DNA of 41,833 nucleotides, from positions 1 to 41,833 of the forward strand of contig JAGAAO010000033.1 in NCBI GenBank assembly GCA_017615275.1, written 5' to 3'. Below, piece by piece: positions 34,761-41,833 of this stretch. Below the pieces are notes generated by a model. It did no database searches, was not told the DNA's origin, and saw only the letters and a list, made by a program, of their open reading frames with translations. Made by a program: the position numbers and the translations under genes. This DNA is from Butyrivibrio sp. (GTDB taxonomy: Bacteria > Bacillota > Clostridia > Lachnospirales > Lachnospiraceae). Position 1 is the stretch's first letter. The number at the start of each line of letters is the position of its first letter.

Positions 34761-35579
34761 ATGCTAAATGCAGAAAATATTAAGGGGCAGCTCAGCACTA
34801 AGTGGGCTGCCCGCAACCTTATTTTTAAGGAAGAAACGGAATCTACAAACAATGATGCAAAGCAGCTTGGAGAAGAGGGTGCACCTCACGGAACTCTCGT
34901 TGTCGCAGATGTTCAGACAAGCGGAAGAGGATCAAGAGGAAGAAGCTGGGAGACTCCCGGAGGCAGTAACATAGCAATGAGTCTTCTCGTAAGACCGACG
35001 GCGCCACCTGACAAGATATCGGTGCTCACTCTTATAATGGGGCTTTCGATAGCGCAGGGCATTGAGGATCTTTTTGCGGCAAACGAAGATATCGCGGATT
35101 TCCCGCAGATAAAGTGGCCTAATGACATAGTTATCGCTGGTAAAAAGATCTGCGGAATCCTGACGGAGCTTCATATGAACAACGACAACACCATAAACAA
35201 CGTGGTTATCGGAGTTGGGATCAACGTCAACATGACTTCTTTTCCGCAGGAGATCGAAGGTATCGCGGGCTCTATATATACCGAGACGGGATTTAAGGAA
35301 GACAGGGCGAGTGTTGTCGCTGCATGCATGAAGAGATTTGAAGAGAACTATGAGAAGTTTGAGCAGACGCAGGATCTGTCTCTTATGACGGAAGAATATG
35401 AAGAGAGACTTATAAACAGAGACAGAACGGTCACGATACTCGATCCTAAGGGCGAGTACGAGGCAGTTGCTCTTGGAATAGGAAATGACGGAGCACTGAA
35501 AGTAAGACTTTCAGACGGAAGCGTTAAGAATATAAATGCCGGAGAGGTCTCTGTCAGAGGACTTTACGGGTACGTGTGA
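34761..35579 (+). CDS. birA: Biotin-[acetyl-CoA carboxylase] ligase, no repressor domain
   Basis: 272 residues. It activates biotin to biotinyl-AMP and attaches it to carboxylase subunits. [17 protein letters not shown] is the biotin/ATP loop, [17 protein letters not shown] follows, and the C-terminal SH3-like domain ends the protein. The N-terminal winged helix of two-function BirA is missing, so it is a ligase only and should not regulate biotin genes. It overlaps the GTG-initiated frame of coaX; AAAGGA precedes its start. Confidence 0.92.
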   Translation: MLNAENIKGQLSTKWAARNLIFKEETESTNNDAKQLGEEGAPHGTLVVADVQTSGRGSRGRSWETPGGSNIAMSLLVRPTAPPDKISVLTLIMGLSIAQGIEDLFAANEDIADFPQIKWPNDIVIAGKKICGILTELHMNNDNTINNVVIGVGINVNMTSFPQEIEGIAGSIYTETGFKEDRASVVAACMKRFEENYEKFEQTQDLSLMTEEYEERLINRDRTVTILDPKGEYEAVALGIGNDGALKVRLSDGSVKNINAGEVSVRGLYGYV

Positions 35580-35593
35580 TAACGGAGGACAAT

Positions 35594-36400
35594 ATGATTC
35601 TGGTAATTGATGTGGGAAATACCAATATTACATTCGGAGTTTTTTCACGTGATGAGCTTGTGAGCTCTTTTAGAATGACTACACAGATGCCGAGAACTTC
35701 AGATGAATTCGGAATAAATCTTTTGACACTTCTTAATTCAAACGGAGTTACCAAGGAGAAAATTGAAGGCGTAATGATAGCGAGCGTAGTGCCTAAGACT
35801 ATGCATGCACTTGTAAACGCCATTGAGAAATATATAGGAAAGACACCTTACATAGTAGGACCCGGGATCAAGACGGGTATCAAGATCGCAACGGACAATC
35901 CAAGAGAGGTTGGACCTGATCTTATCGCGGGTGCTGTCGGAGCATATGAGCTTTACGGCGGACCTGTTATGGTAATAGATTTTGGAACAGCAACGACCTA
36001 TGTAACGGTTAATTCTGAGGGAGATTTCTTTGCGGGAGTTGTTGCACCCGGAATAGGAATTTCTGCGAAGGCGCTGTGGCAGGATACAGCCAAGCTTCCT
36101 GAGATAGAGATCGCAAAGCCCAAGAGCATCCTTGCAAAGGAGACTATCTCAAGTATGCAGGCGGGTCTTGTTTACGGTCAGATCGGACAGACCAAGTACA
36201 TAATAAATGAGATGAAAAAAGCAGCCAAGATGCCCGATATGAAGGTTGTGGCTACAGGAGGTCTCGGAAGGCTTATTTCCGCGGAGACCAAAGAAATAGA
36301 TATCTACGATCCCATACTTATACTTGAGGGACTTAAAGTTCTTTATGACAAGAACAGAAGAAACAAAGCAGTAAGAGAAGTGAACGGAGAGACGGAATAA
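35594..36400 (+). CDS. coaX: Type III pantothenate kinase
   Basis: 268 residues of the ASKHA fold. It performs the first step of CoA synthesis and is not inhibited by CoA. Motifs: [54 protein letters not shown] and [10 protein letters not shown]. Start at ATG 35594 because ACGGAGG ends 5 nt before it; a GTG at 35576 would overlap birA but has no ribosome site. Confidence 0.94.
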   Translation: MILVIDVGNTNITFGVFSRDELVSSFRMTTQMPRTSDEFGINLLTLLNSNGVTKEKIEGVMIASVVPKTMHALVNAIEKYIGKTPYIVGPGIKTGIKIATDNPREVGPDLIAGAVGAYELYGGPVMVIDFGTATTYVTVNSEGDFFAGVVAPGIGISAKALWQDTAKLPEIEIAKPKSILAKETISSMQAGLVYGQIGQTKYIINEMKKAAKMPDMKVVATGGLGRLISAETKEIDIYDPILILEGLKVLYDKNRRNKAVREVNGETE

Positions 36401-36871
36401 ATGAGAGCAAATGAATTTGAAGAAGCATACAATAAAGAGTTTAACGAACCTGACGGAAAAGAGGATCTTCGAATAGATGAGATGCAGAAGACCAACAAGG
36501 GGCGTGTGTTTGAGAAGACAGCGGGAGGAAGAGTGGTTCTTTGCGGAGCTAACGCTTATGAGCAGAAGTACTATTTTAACCCTGTGTTTAAGCAGATCCC
36601 CGAGAGCATTAAAAAAGAGCTCAATATAATCAGCGTTCTTTTTACTCAGGAAGCCGGAGGCATATTTACAATAGTCTTTGAAGAGGACGGCAATATCAGC
36701 ATAGAGACTGATGCGGATGAAGAGGATATCACATACGACGAGATCACGGCGGGACTTCTTGTTGGTGAAGTCAGAAGAAAGAGACAGGATCTTTTTGAGG
36801 CGCTTGGTCTTTATTACAGGATATATGTACTTCATGAGGATCCAAGCAAATTATTAGAGGAAGAAGAGTAA
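36401..36871 (+). CDS. Conserved hypothetical protein (DUF6145-like)
   Basis: 156 residues, acidic, soluble, with no signal or membrane helix. GGRVVLCGANAYEQKYYFN and YYRIYVLHEDP resemble the Lachnospiraceae family DUF6145; I am fairly, not fully, sure of that label. The start follows the coaX stop directly, and the stop overlaps the dus start by one base (TAATG), so it is certainly translated within this operon. Function unknown; the fixed place between coaX and dus hints at a housekeeping role. Confidence 0.75.
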   Translation: MRANEFEEAYNKEFNEPDGKEDLRIDEMQKTNKGRVFEKTAGGRVVLCGANAYEQKYYFNPVFKQIPESIKKELNIISVLFTQEAGGIFTIVFEEDGNISIETDADEEDITYDEITAGLLVGEVRRKRQDLFEALGLYYRIYVLHEDPSKLLEEEE

Positions 36872-37860
36872 TGCCGGGGTATGGTAAGTTGCGGATCGGC
36901 AACGTGACTCTGGATAACAATATAATATTGGGGCCTATGGCGGGAGTATCGGATCTTCCTTTCAGAATCCTGTGTCATGAGATGGGCGCGGGGCTTGTAT
37001 GTATGGAGATGGTGAGTGCCAAGGCAATTATTTACAAGAACAGGAACACGGATATGCTCATAGAGATACACAAGGATGAGCATCCCGTGTCTTTGCAGCT
37101 TTTTGGATCGGATCCCGGTGTAATGCAGGAAGCGGTCGGTATGATCAAGGACAGACCTTACGATATACTCGATGTAAATATGGGATGTCCCGTACCTAAG
37201 GTTGTAAGTAACGGCGAGGGTTCTGCTCTTATGAAGAAGCCTGAGCTGATAGAGGAGATAGTTGCAGCTCTTGTCAGAGTTTCCGACAGACCTGTGACAG
37301 TCAAGATCAGAAAGGGTTTTAACGATAAGAGCATAAATGCTGTGGAGTGTGCACTGGCTGCTCAGCAGGGCGGAGCGGAAGCAATCGCTGTGCATGGAAG
37401 GACAAGAGAGCAGTATTACACGGGTGAAGCCGATTGGGATATTATTAGAAAAGTCAAGGAAGCGGTTAAAGTACCTGTTATCGGAAACGGAGACGTTACT
37501 GATGGAAAGAGCGCCGAGAGGATGTTCAAAGAGACAGGGTGCGACGCAGTCATGGTTGCCAGGGCAGCGCAGGGGAATCCTTTCATATTCAGAGAGATAA
37601 AGAGCTATTTTGAAACCGGAAAAACATGTGAAAGACCGAGCCCGGAGGAAATTTACAACACGGTGATACGACATGCGGATCTCCAGCTTAAGTATAAAGG
37701 CGAGTACATAGGAATAAGAGAAATGCGAAAACATGTGTCGTGGTATACCTACGGAATGCCGGGAAGTGCAAGGTTTCGTAATGAGATCAACAAAATGACG
37801 GATATGGATTCATTAAAGAAGGCGTGCGAGGCGGTTATGCTTTCCGAAACACTGCATTAA
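36871..37860 (+). CDS. dusB: tRNA-dihydrouridine synthase
   Basis: 329 residues. An FMN-dependent enzyme that reduces uridines in the tRNA D-loop. LGPMAGVSDLPFRILCHEMG, VNMGCPVPKVVSNGEGSALM (catalytic Cys in MGCP), AVHGRTREQYYTGEADW and GNGDVTDGKSAERM are all present. The subgroup is DusB-like. It is the last gene of the argF-to-dus run. Confidence 0.93.
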   Translation: MPGYGKLRIGNVTLDNNIILGPMAGVSDLPFRILCHEMGAGLVCMEMVSAKAIIYKNRNTDMLIEIHKDEHPVSLQLFGSDPGVMQEAVGMIKDRPYDILDVNMGCPVPKVVSNGEGSALMKKPELIEEIVAALVRVSDRPVTVKIRKGFNDKSINAVECALAAQQGGAEAIAVHGRTREQYYTGEADWDIIRKVKEAVKVPVIGNGDVTDGKSAERMFKETGCDAVMVARAAQGNPFIFREIKSYFETGKTCERPSPEEIYNTVIRHADLQLKYKGEYIGIREMRKHVSWYTYGMPGSARFRNEINKMTDMDSLKKACEAVMLSETLH

Positions 37861-37878
37861 TAGTGCTTTTTTATGAGA

Positions 37879-37907
37879 TTGACACGGAAAATAATAGACT
37901 GTATAAT
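37879..37907 (+). promoter_or_regulatory. Promoter of greA-lysS
   Basis: TTGACA (37879-37884) and TATAAT (37902-37907), both perfect, with a 17-bp spacer. The strongest sigma-70 promoter in the window. Confidence 0.85.
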
Positions 37908-38007
37908 ATCCAAGTTATAAAGAATGCAGAACTTGTAATTTTTTTTTGACATAAATCAGCGCAACGCGCGCCAAACGTAAATCTACGAAGGGCTAGGAGA
38001 CGTAATA

Positions 38008-38493
38008 ATGGAAGAGAAGAAGAATATTTTAACTTACGAAGGACTTAAAAGATACGAAGACGAGCTTCATGAGCTCAAAGTAGTCAAGCGTAAGGAGGTT
38101 GCAGAGAAAATTAAGGAAGCCAGGGAGCAGGGCGACCTTTCAGAGAATGCTGAGTATGATGCAGCTAAAGACGAGCAGCGTGATATCGAAGCAAGAATCG
38201 AAACTCTTGAGAAAATCCTGAAAAACGCTGAAGTTGTAGTTGAGGAAGACGTAGACCTCAATAAGATCAGTATCGGATGTAAAGTAAAGATCCGTGACCT
38301 TGAGTTCAATGAGGATCTGGAATATAAAATCGTAGGTTCATCAGAGGCTAACAGCCTTAAAGGCAAAATTTCGAATGAATCACCTGTAGGAAAAGCTCTT
38401 CTCGGAGCGAAGAAAGGACAGACTGTTTCTGTTGAGACACAGGCTGGCGTTATCAAGTACAAGGTACTTGGAATTGAGAGATCTGAGAATTAA
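38008..38493 (+). CDS. greA: Transcription elongation factor GreA
   Basis: 161 residues. It rescues stalled RNA polymerase by stimulating transcript cleavage. The N-terminal coiled coil has the acidic tip [22 protein letters not shown] and the C-terminal globular domain has [24 protein letters not shown] precedes the start. Followed by lysS after 130 bp containing a hairpin. Confidence 0.96.
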   Translation: MEEKKNILTYEGLKRYEDELHELKVVKRKEVAEKIKEAREQGDLSENAEYDAAKDEQRDIEARIETLEKILKNAEVVVEEDVDLNKISIGCKVKIRDLEFNEDLEYKIVGSSEANSLKGKISNESPVGKALLGAKKGQTVSVETQAGVIKYKVLGIERSEN

Positions 38494-38559
38494 GTAGCTG
38501 TACCTGTTTGAGTGTATGCATGACTCTCAAAGAATTGGTGATCTAAACAGTGACTTTTT

Positions 38560-38586
38560 GAGCCGGCGATAGACTTTCGCTGGCTC
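38560..38586 (+). terminator. Hairpin between greA and lysS
   Basis: GAGCCGGCGA (38560-38569) and TCGCTGGCTC (38577-38586) pair with one G-T and a 7-nt loop, followed by TAATT. A weak terminator or attenuator; no T-box was recognised. Confidence 0.5.
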
Positions 38587-38625
38587 TAATTGAGTAAAGA
38601 TAAATATTATTATGGAGGAATAAAG

Positions 38626-40179
38626 GTGGCAGACAATAATCAGCAGAACACACAAGAAGACGTTGGACGTCTTCGTCAGGTCAGAAGAGACAAGCTTTCT
38701 GAGCTTCAGGCAGCAGGAAAGGATCCTTTCCAGATTGTAAAATATGACCAGACACATCATACACAGGATATCAGGGACAATTTTGAGAAACTCGAGTTTG
38801 TTGCTCCTGTTGATGAAGAGGGTAGAGCGGTTGTTGTGCCTCTTTCAGATATTCCTGCAGAGAAGATCGTAGCGCTTGCAGGTCGTATGATGAGTAAGCG
38901 TGTTATGGGTAAGGCATCTTTTGCCAATCTTCAGGACAGAGACGGACGCATGCAACTCTACGTTTCAAGAAATGATCTTGGAGATGAAGCCTATGCTGAG
39001 TTTAAGAAGATGGATATAGGAGATATCATCGGTGTTAAGGGATTTGCTTTCAGAACCAAGACCGGTGAGATTTCTGTACATGTTAAAGAGATGGTTCTTT
39101 TGTCCAAGTCTCTTATGCCACTTCCTGAGAAGTTCCACGGACTTACAGATACAGAGATCCGTTACAGACAAAGATATGTTGACCTTATCATGAATGAGGA
39201 AGTAAAGGAAACATTCAAGAAGAGATCCGCTATTATCCGCGAGATCCGTAACTTCCTTGCTGACAGAGATTTTATGGAAGTTGAGACACCTATGCTTGTT
39301 GAGAACGCAGGCGGTGCTGCAGCCAGACCTTTCTTTACACATTACAATGCGCTTGATGAAGAGAGAAAGCTTCGTATCTCACTTGAGCTCTACCTTAAGA
39401 GACTTATCGTTGGCGGCATGGAGAGAGTTTTCGAGATCGGCCGTGTATTCAGAAATGAAGGAACAGACACAAGACATAATCCTGAGTTCACTCTTATGGA
39501 ACTCTATCAGGCATATACAGATTATGAAGGAATGATGGAACTTACAGAGAGCATGTTCCGTTATCTTGCCGAGAAGGTTTGCGGCACAACGCAGATTCCT
39601 TACGGTGACAACATCATTGATCTGGGCAAGCCTTTCGAGCGTCTTACAATGAACGACGCTATCAAGAAGTATGCAGGCGTTGATTTCGACGCAGTTGCAA
39701 CAGATGAAGAGGCTAAGGCTATCGCCAAGGAGCGCGGCATCGAATTCGAAGACCGTCACAAGAAGGGCGATATCATCAATCTCTTTTTCGAGGAGTTCTG
39801 CGAGAAGAACCTGATCCAGCCTACATTTATTATGGATCACCCTCTTGCAATCTCACCTCTTACCAAGAAGAAGCCCACAGATCCTGAGAAGGTTGAGCGT
39901 TTTGAGCTCTTCATTAATACTTGGGAGATGTGTAACGCATATTCAGAGCTTAACGATCCTATCGATCAGCGTGAGCGTTTCGCCGCGCAGGATGCCAATG
40001 CGGCAGCAGGAGATGAAGAAGCCGAGCACACAGACGAGGACTTCCTCAACGCCCTCGAGATCGGTATGCCCCCCACAGGCGGCATCGGCTACGGTATCGA
40101 CCGGCTCTGCATGCTGTTGACCAATAGTGCGGGCATACGCGATGTTTTGCTCTTCCCGACGCTGAAGAGCCAGAATTAG
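38626..40179 (+). CDS. lysS: Lysyl-tRNA synthetase (class II)
   Basis: 517 residues. An N-terminal anticodon-binding OB fold (about 60-150) is followed by the class II core: motif 1 around FMEVETPMLVENAGGAAARP, motif 2 FRNEGTDTRHNPEFTLMELY and motif 3 GGIGYGIDRLCMLL. The start is GTG at 38626, 7 nt after GGAGG. The last 40-60 codons use CGG, TTG, CTG and CCC that are rare in the rest, and the end LLTNSAGIRDVLLFPTLKSQ departs from the usual local style. This suggests that the 3' end was replaced by an inserted element (see 40180-40539). Confidence 0.95.
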   Translation: MADNNQQNTQEDVGRLRQVRRDKLSELQAAGKDPFQIVKYDQTHHTQDIRDNFEKLEFVAPVDEEGRAVVVPLSDIPAEKIVALAGRMMSKRVMGKASFANLQDRDGRMQLYVSRNDLGDEAYAEFKKMDIGDIIGVKGFAFRTKTGEISVHVKEMVLLSKSLMPLPEKFHGLTDTEIRYRQRYVDLIMNEEVKETFKKRSAIIREIRNFLADRDFMEVETPMLVENAGGAAARPFFTHYNALDEERKLRISLELYLKRLIVGGMERVFEIGRVFRNEGTDTRHNPEFTLMELYQAYTDYEGMMELTESMFRYLAEKVCGTTQIPYGDNIIDLGKPFERLTMNDAIKKYAGVDFDAVATDEEAKAIAKERGIEFEDRHKKGDIINLFFEEFCEKNLIQPTFIMDHPLAISPLTKKKPTDPEKVERFELFINTWEMCNAYSELNDPIDQRERFAAQDANAAAGDEEAEHTDEDFLNALEIGMPPTGGIGYGIDRLCMLLTNSAGIRDVLLFPTLKSQN

Positions 40180-40539
40180 CGGATGGACGCATAGGTATCC
40201 ATACTTATCCGTAGAGGTACAAATCAGTCCATCCTGTAACTCAAATGTACGGCAATCAACATGGACTCAGACGGACTTCGATGGACCCGTATGGACAGTT
40301 CCCTGAAAAAATGATGCGCTCTATGGATTGTGTCAAAGTGTGTCAAAGAGCATTTTTCGATTGAAAAAAATCGAAAACGGGAACAAAAACAACTGAAAAT
40401 AATCGATACAAAACTGTTCAAGAGGAACAGCGAAATACTTTAAAGACACTTACGTTTCGTAGGAATACGATCGTGGGTGTCTTTTTTGTTTATCTGCTTA
40501 GGGAAAAATCTTCAAACAATTTGATTACGGAGGTAACAC
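40180..40539 (+). other. Probable attachment-site region at the left end of an integrative element
   Basis: 360 bases with no gene. ATGGAC boxes occur at 40183, 40261, 40281 and 40291 and inverted (GTCCAT) at 40227. GTGTCAAAG is repeated in tandem at 40330 and 40340. TTTTCGAT/ATCGAAAA forms a hairpin near 40354-40376. Such iterated boxes next to a housekeeping-gene 3' end are typical of integrase and excisionase arm sites. The core crossover is probably inside the lysS 3' end. Confidence 0.5.
40442..40489 (+). terminator. Long hairpin before the DUF6462-parA operon
   Basis: AAAGACACTTACG pairs along its whole length with CGTGGGTGTCTTT (two G-T pairs), with CGTA-GGAA-TACG forming an inner stem and six T following. 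It lies 50 bp before the next start codon. It is either the terminator of lysS read-through or an attenuator in the leader of the element's operon. Confidence 0.75.
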
Positions 40540-41034
40540 ATGGTCAGAAAGTCGAGAGGCCCGGACCATATCCGGGAACATGTCGAAAAGCGCGGATATA
40601 AGCATAATTACGTGCTTTATGGCAAAGGGGCATATTATTATGACCTGCCGTACTGGACTTTTGTGCATCTGGCAAAAGATGCAGGTGCAACAGTGGACTT
40701 ACACAGAATGGCTGTTGCGGACACATTGGCGATAGACAGATATCTGGATGAGAACTGTCTTGTAGAACCCGAAATTTCAAACAGAAAGGAAAGCGTGAGA
40801 GAAATGAAGAAGAGAAATAAGGATGTTGAAAAGATCAAGAGATTAGTTGCTGAAGGCTCCAAGAGATGGGTACGTTATGACGAAGGTGCGGTTCTTTATT
40901 CTGTTGGGATCCACACGTTCCAGAAACTTGCGCGGGACGCAAGGGCCTGTTACAAGGTGGGCGGTGTAACACTCATTGATACTCAGAAACTGGATAAGTT
41001 CATCGAGGCATTTGAAATGGAGGATGATGATTGA
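40540..41034 (+). CDS. DUF6462-type protein with duplicated DNA-binding domain
   Basis: 164 residues. Two copies of one roughly 50-residue excisionase-like domain are visible: residues about 24-72 (YVLYGKGAYYYDLPYWTFVH ... AIDRYLDENC) and about 111-159 (WVRYDEGAVLYSVGIHTFQK ... KLDKFIEAF), joined by a Lys/Glu/Arg helix. Both have the pattern Y..G...Y......F..LA..A, then a hydrophobic strand and an Asp-Lys/Arg helix. Single-domain DUF6462 proteins are common on Lachnospiraceae mobile elements. GGAGG precedes the start. The stop overlaps the parA start (TGATG). Confidence 0.75.
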   Translation: MVRKSRGPDHIREHVEKRGYKHNYVLYGKGAYYYDLPYWTFVHLAKDAGATVDLHRMAVADTLAIDRYLDENCLVEPEISNRKESVREMKKRNKDVEKIKRLVAEGSKRWVRYDEGAVLYSVGIHTFQKLARDARACYKVGGVTLIDTQKLDKFIEAFEMEDDD

Positions 41035-41831
41035 TGTGTAAAGTGATCAGTATTTCAAATCAGAAAGGCGGGGTGGCCAAAACGGTCACCTCCGTAAACA
41101 TGGGAATCGGACTTGCCCGTGAAGGTAAAAAGGTGCTTCTTATTGATGCGGATCCACAGGGTTCGCTTACGATCAGTCTTGGCTGGGAATATCCCGACAA
41201 GATGGATGTTTCCCTGGCTACCATTATGATGAAGATCATCAATGACGAGGCTGTGAGCCCCACAGAAGGTATTTTGCATCATGCGGAGGGTGTTGATATA
41301 CTCCCCGGGAATATTGAACTCTCCGGTCTTGAGATCTCAATGAATGGGGTTATCAGCCGTGAGACCGTTCTCAGGCAGTATGTCGATATGATGCGGGAAT
41401 ATTACGATTACATCATCTGCGACTGCATGCCGAGCCTGGGACTCCTTACCATCAATGCACTGGCTTGTGCGGATTCGGTTCTTATCCCTGTATCTGCCGG
41501 TTATCTTCCGGTTCGTGGTTTGGAACAGCTCATTAAAACCATTGGCCGTGTGAAGAGGCAGCTCAATCCGAAGCTTCAGATCGAGGGGATCCTGCTCACA
41601 ATGGTTGATTCAAGAACGAATTATGCGAAGGATATCGTCCGCCAGGTACATGAAGCATATTCCTCAGCAGTTAAGGTGTTTGATACGCAGATCCCGATGT
41701 CAGTTCGTGCAGCTGAGATATCTGCAGAAGGAACCAGCTTGTATCAGTATGATCCGAAAGGTAAAGCGGCTTCTGCATATTTGGCACTTGTGAGTGCCAT
41801 TTTGGGAAAGGAGAGTGTAAACAATGGCTAA
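41034..41831 (+). CDS. parA: ParA family ATPase
   Basis: 265 residues. The deviant Walker A is QKGGVAKTVTSVNMG (KGGVGKT in most), followed by LLIDADPQGSLT and YDYIICDCMPSLGLLTINAL. It drives partition of plasmids or of excised elements together with a ParB. Start at ATG 41034, inside the stop of the previous gene, 10 nt after GGAGG; TTG at 41031 is less likely. The gene after it opens within its last codons. The context is an integrative element. Confidence 0.9.
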   Translation: MCKVISISNQKGGVAKTVTSVNMGIGLAREGKKVLLIDADPQGSLTISLGWEYPDKMDVSLATIMMKIINDEAVSPTEGILHHAEGVDILPGNIELSGLEISMNGVISRETVLRQYVDMMREYYDYIICDCMPSLGLLTINALACADSVLIPVSAGYLPVRGLEQLIKTIGRVKRQLNPKLQIEGILLTMVDSRTNYAKDIVRQVHEAYSSAVKVFDTQIPMSVRAAEISAEGTSLYQYDPKGKAASAYLALVSAILGKESVNNG

Positions 41832-41833
41832 TA
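41824..41833 (+). CDS. Start of the next gene, probably parB (cut by the window end)
   Basis: ATG GCT AAT begins at 41824, 8 nt after AAAGGAGAG, and overlaps the parA stop. The place suggests ParB, but only three codons are visible. Confidence 0.45.

Noticed and set aside
36832-37734. 300-codon minus-strand frame opposite dus
   Set aside because: It is the complement of dusB; its His/Ser/Leu-rich product is a typical shadow translation.
38494-38625. T-box riboswitch before lysS
   Set aside because: No T-box sequence (AGGGTGG-like) or specifier loop was seen, only a hairpin.
1-41833. CRISPR arrays, rRNA and tRNA genes
   Set aside because: No regularly spaced repeats with unique spacers and no rRNA or tRNA consensus were seen while reading the window.

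Overview
The window looks like chromosome of an anaerobic Firmicute of the Lachnospiraceae (Butyrivibrio/Pseudobutyrivibrio-like). The basis is the codon style (CTT/AGA/GGA-rich, AT-rich gaps), family-typical genes (SprA-like HExxH protein, DUF975, fused FolB-FolK, DUF6145-like, DUF6462-like) and the compact block argF - birA - coaX - DUF6145-like - dus - greA - lysS. No rRNA, tRNA or CRISPR array was seen.

Layout. 1-2.6 kb is a worn accessory patch: an Rpn/PD-(D/E)XK transposase-like nuclease (minus), an AT-rich gap with a LytTR-type repeat pair, and the remains of a heptose-nucleotide cluster (gmhB, a truncated gmhA, the tail of a family-9 glycosyltransferase) joined by a deletion. 2.6-8.7 kb is a six-gene minus-strand run: small membrane protein, SprA-like metalloprotein, DUF975 membrane protein, GH2 glycosidase, carbamate kinase and an extended ClpX. 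8.7-14 kb carries tex and xylB. 14-20.3 kb carries a CapA-like protein, a SAM-I riboswitch with metK, two unrecognised lipoproteins and a broken DnaQ-type exonuclease. 20.3-25.1 kb has dnaE (minus) and pfkA (plus). 25.2-28.3 kb is a folate operon (folE, folP, folB-folK) interrupted by a decayed stretch and an orphan N-terminal piece of an adenylating enzyme.

28.6-30.8 kb holds a LytTR response regulator and a GHKL histidine kinase, with four half-sites upstream, three of them exactly 20 bp apart. The same repeat recurs before the nuclease near 1.17 kb, which suggests a small regulon. 30.8-33.7 kb has an SpoU-type methyltransferase, proC and a secreted SleB-like hydrolase. 33.8-40.2 kb is the arginine/biotin/CoA/tRNA block ending in lysS.

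After lysS the character changes. The last codons of lysS use a different codon set, the next 120 bp carry repeated ATGGAC boxes, and then come a duplicated DUF6462-type DNA-binding protein, a ParA ATPase and the first codons of a further gene. This reads as the left end of an integrative conjugative element inserted into the 3' end of lysS. The best candidates for something new are the shared LytTR repeats, this lysS junction, the palindrome cascade behind the SAM riboswitch, and the truncated adenylation protein in the folate operon.
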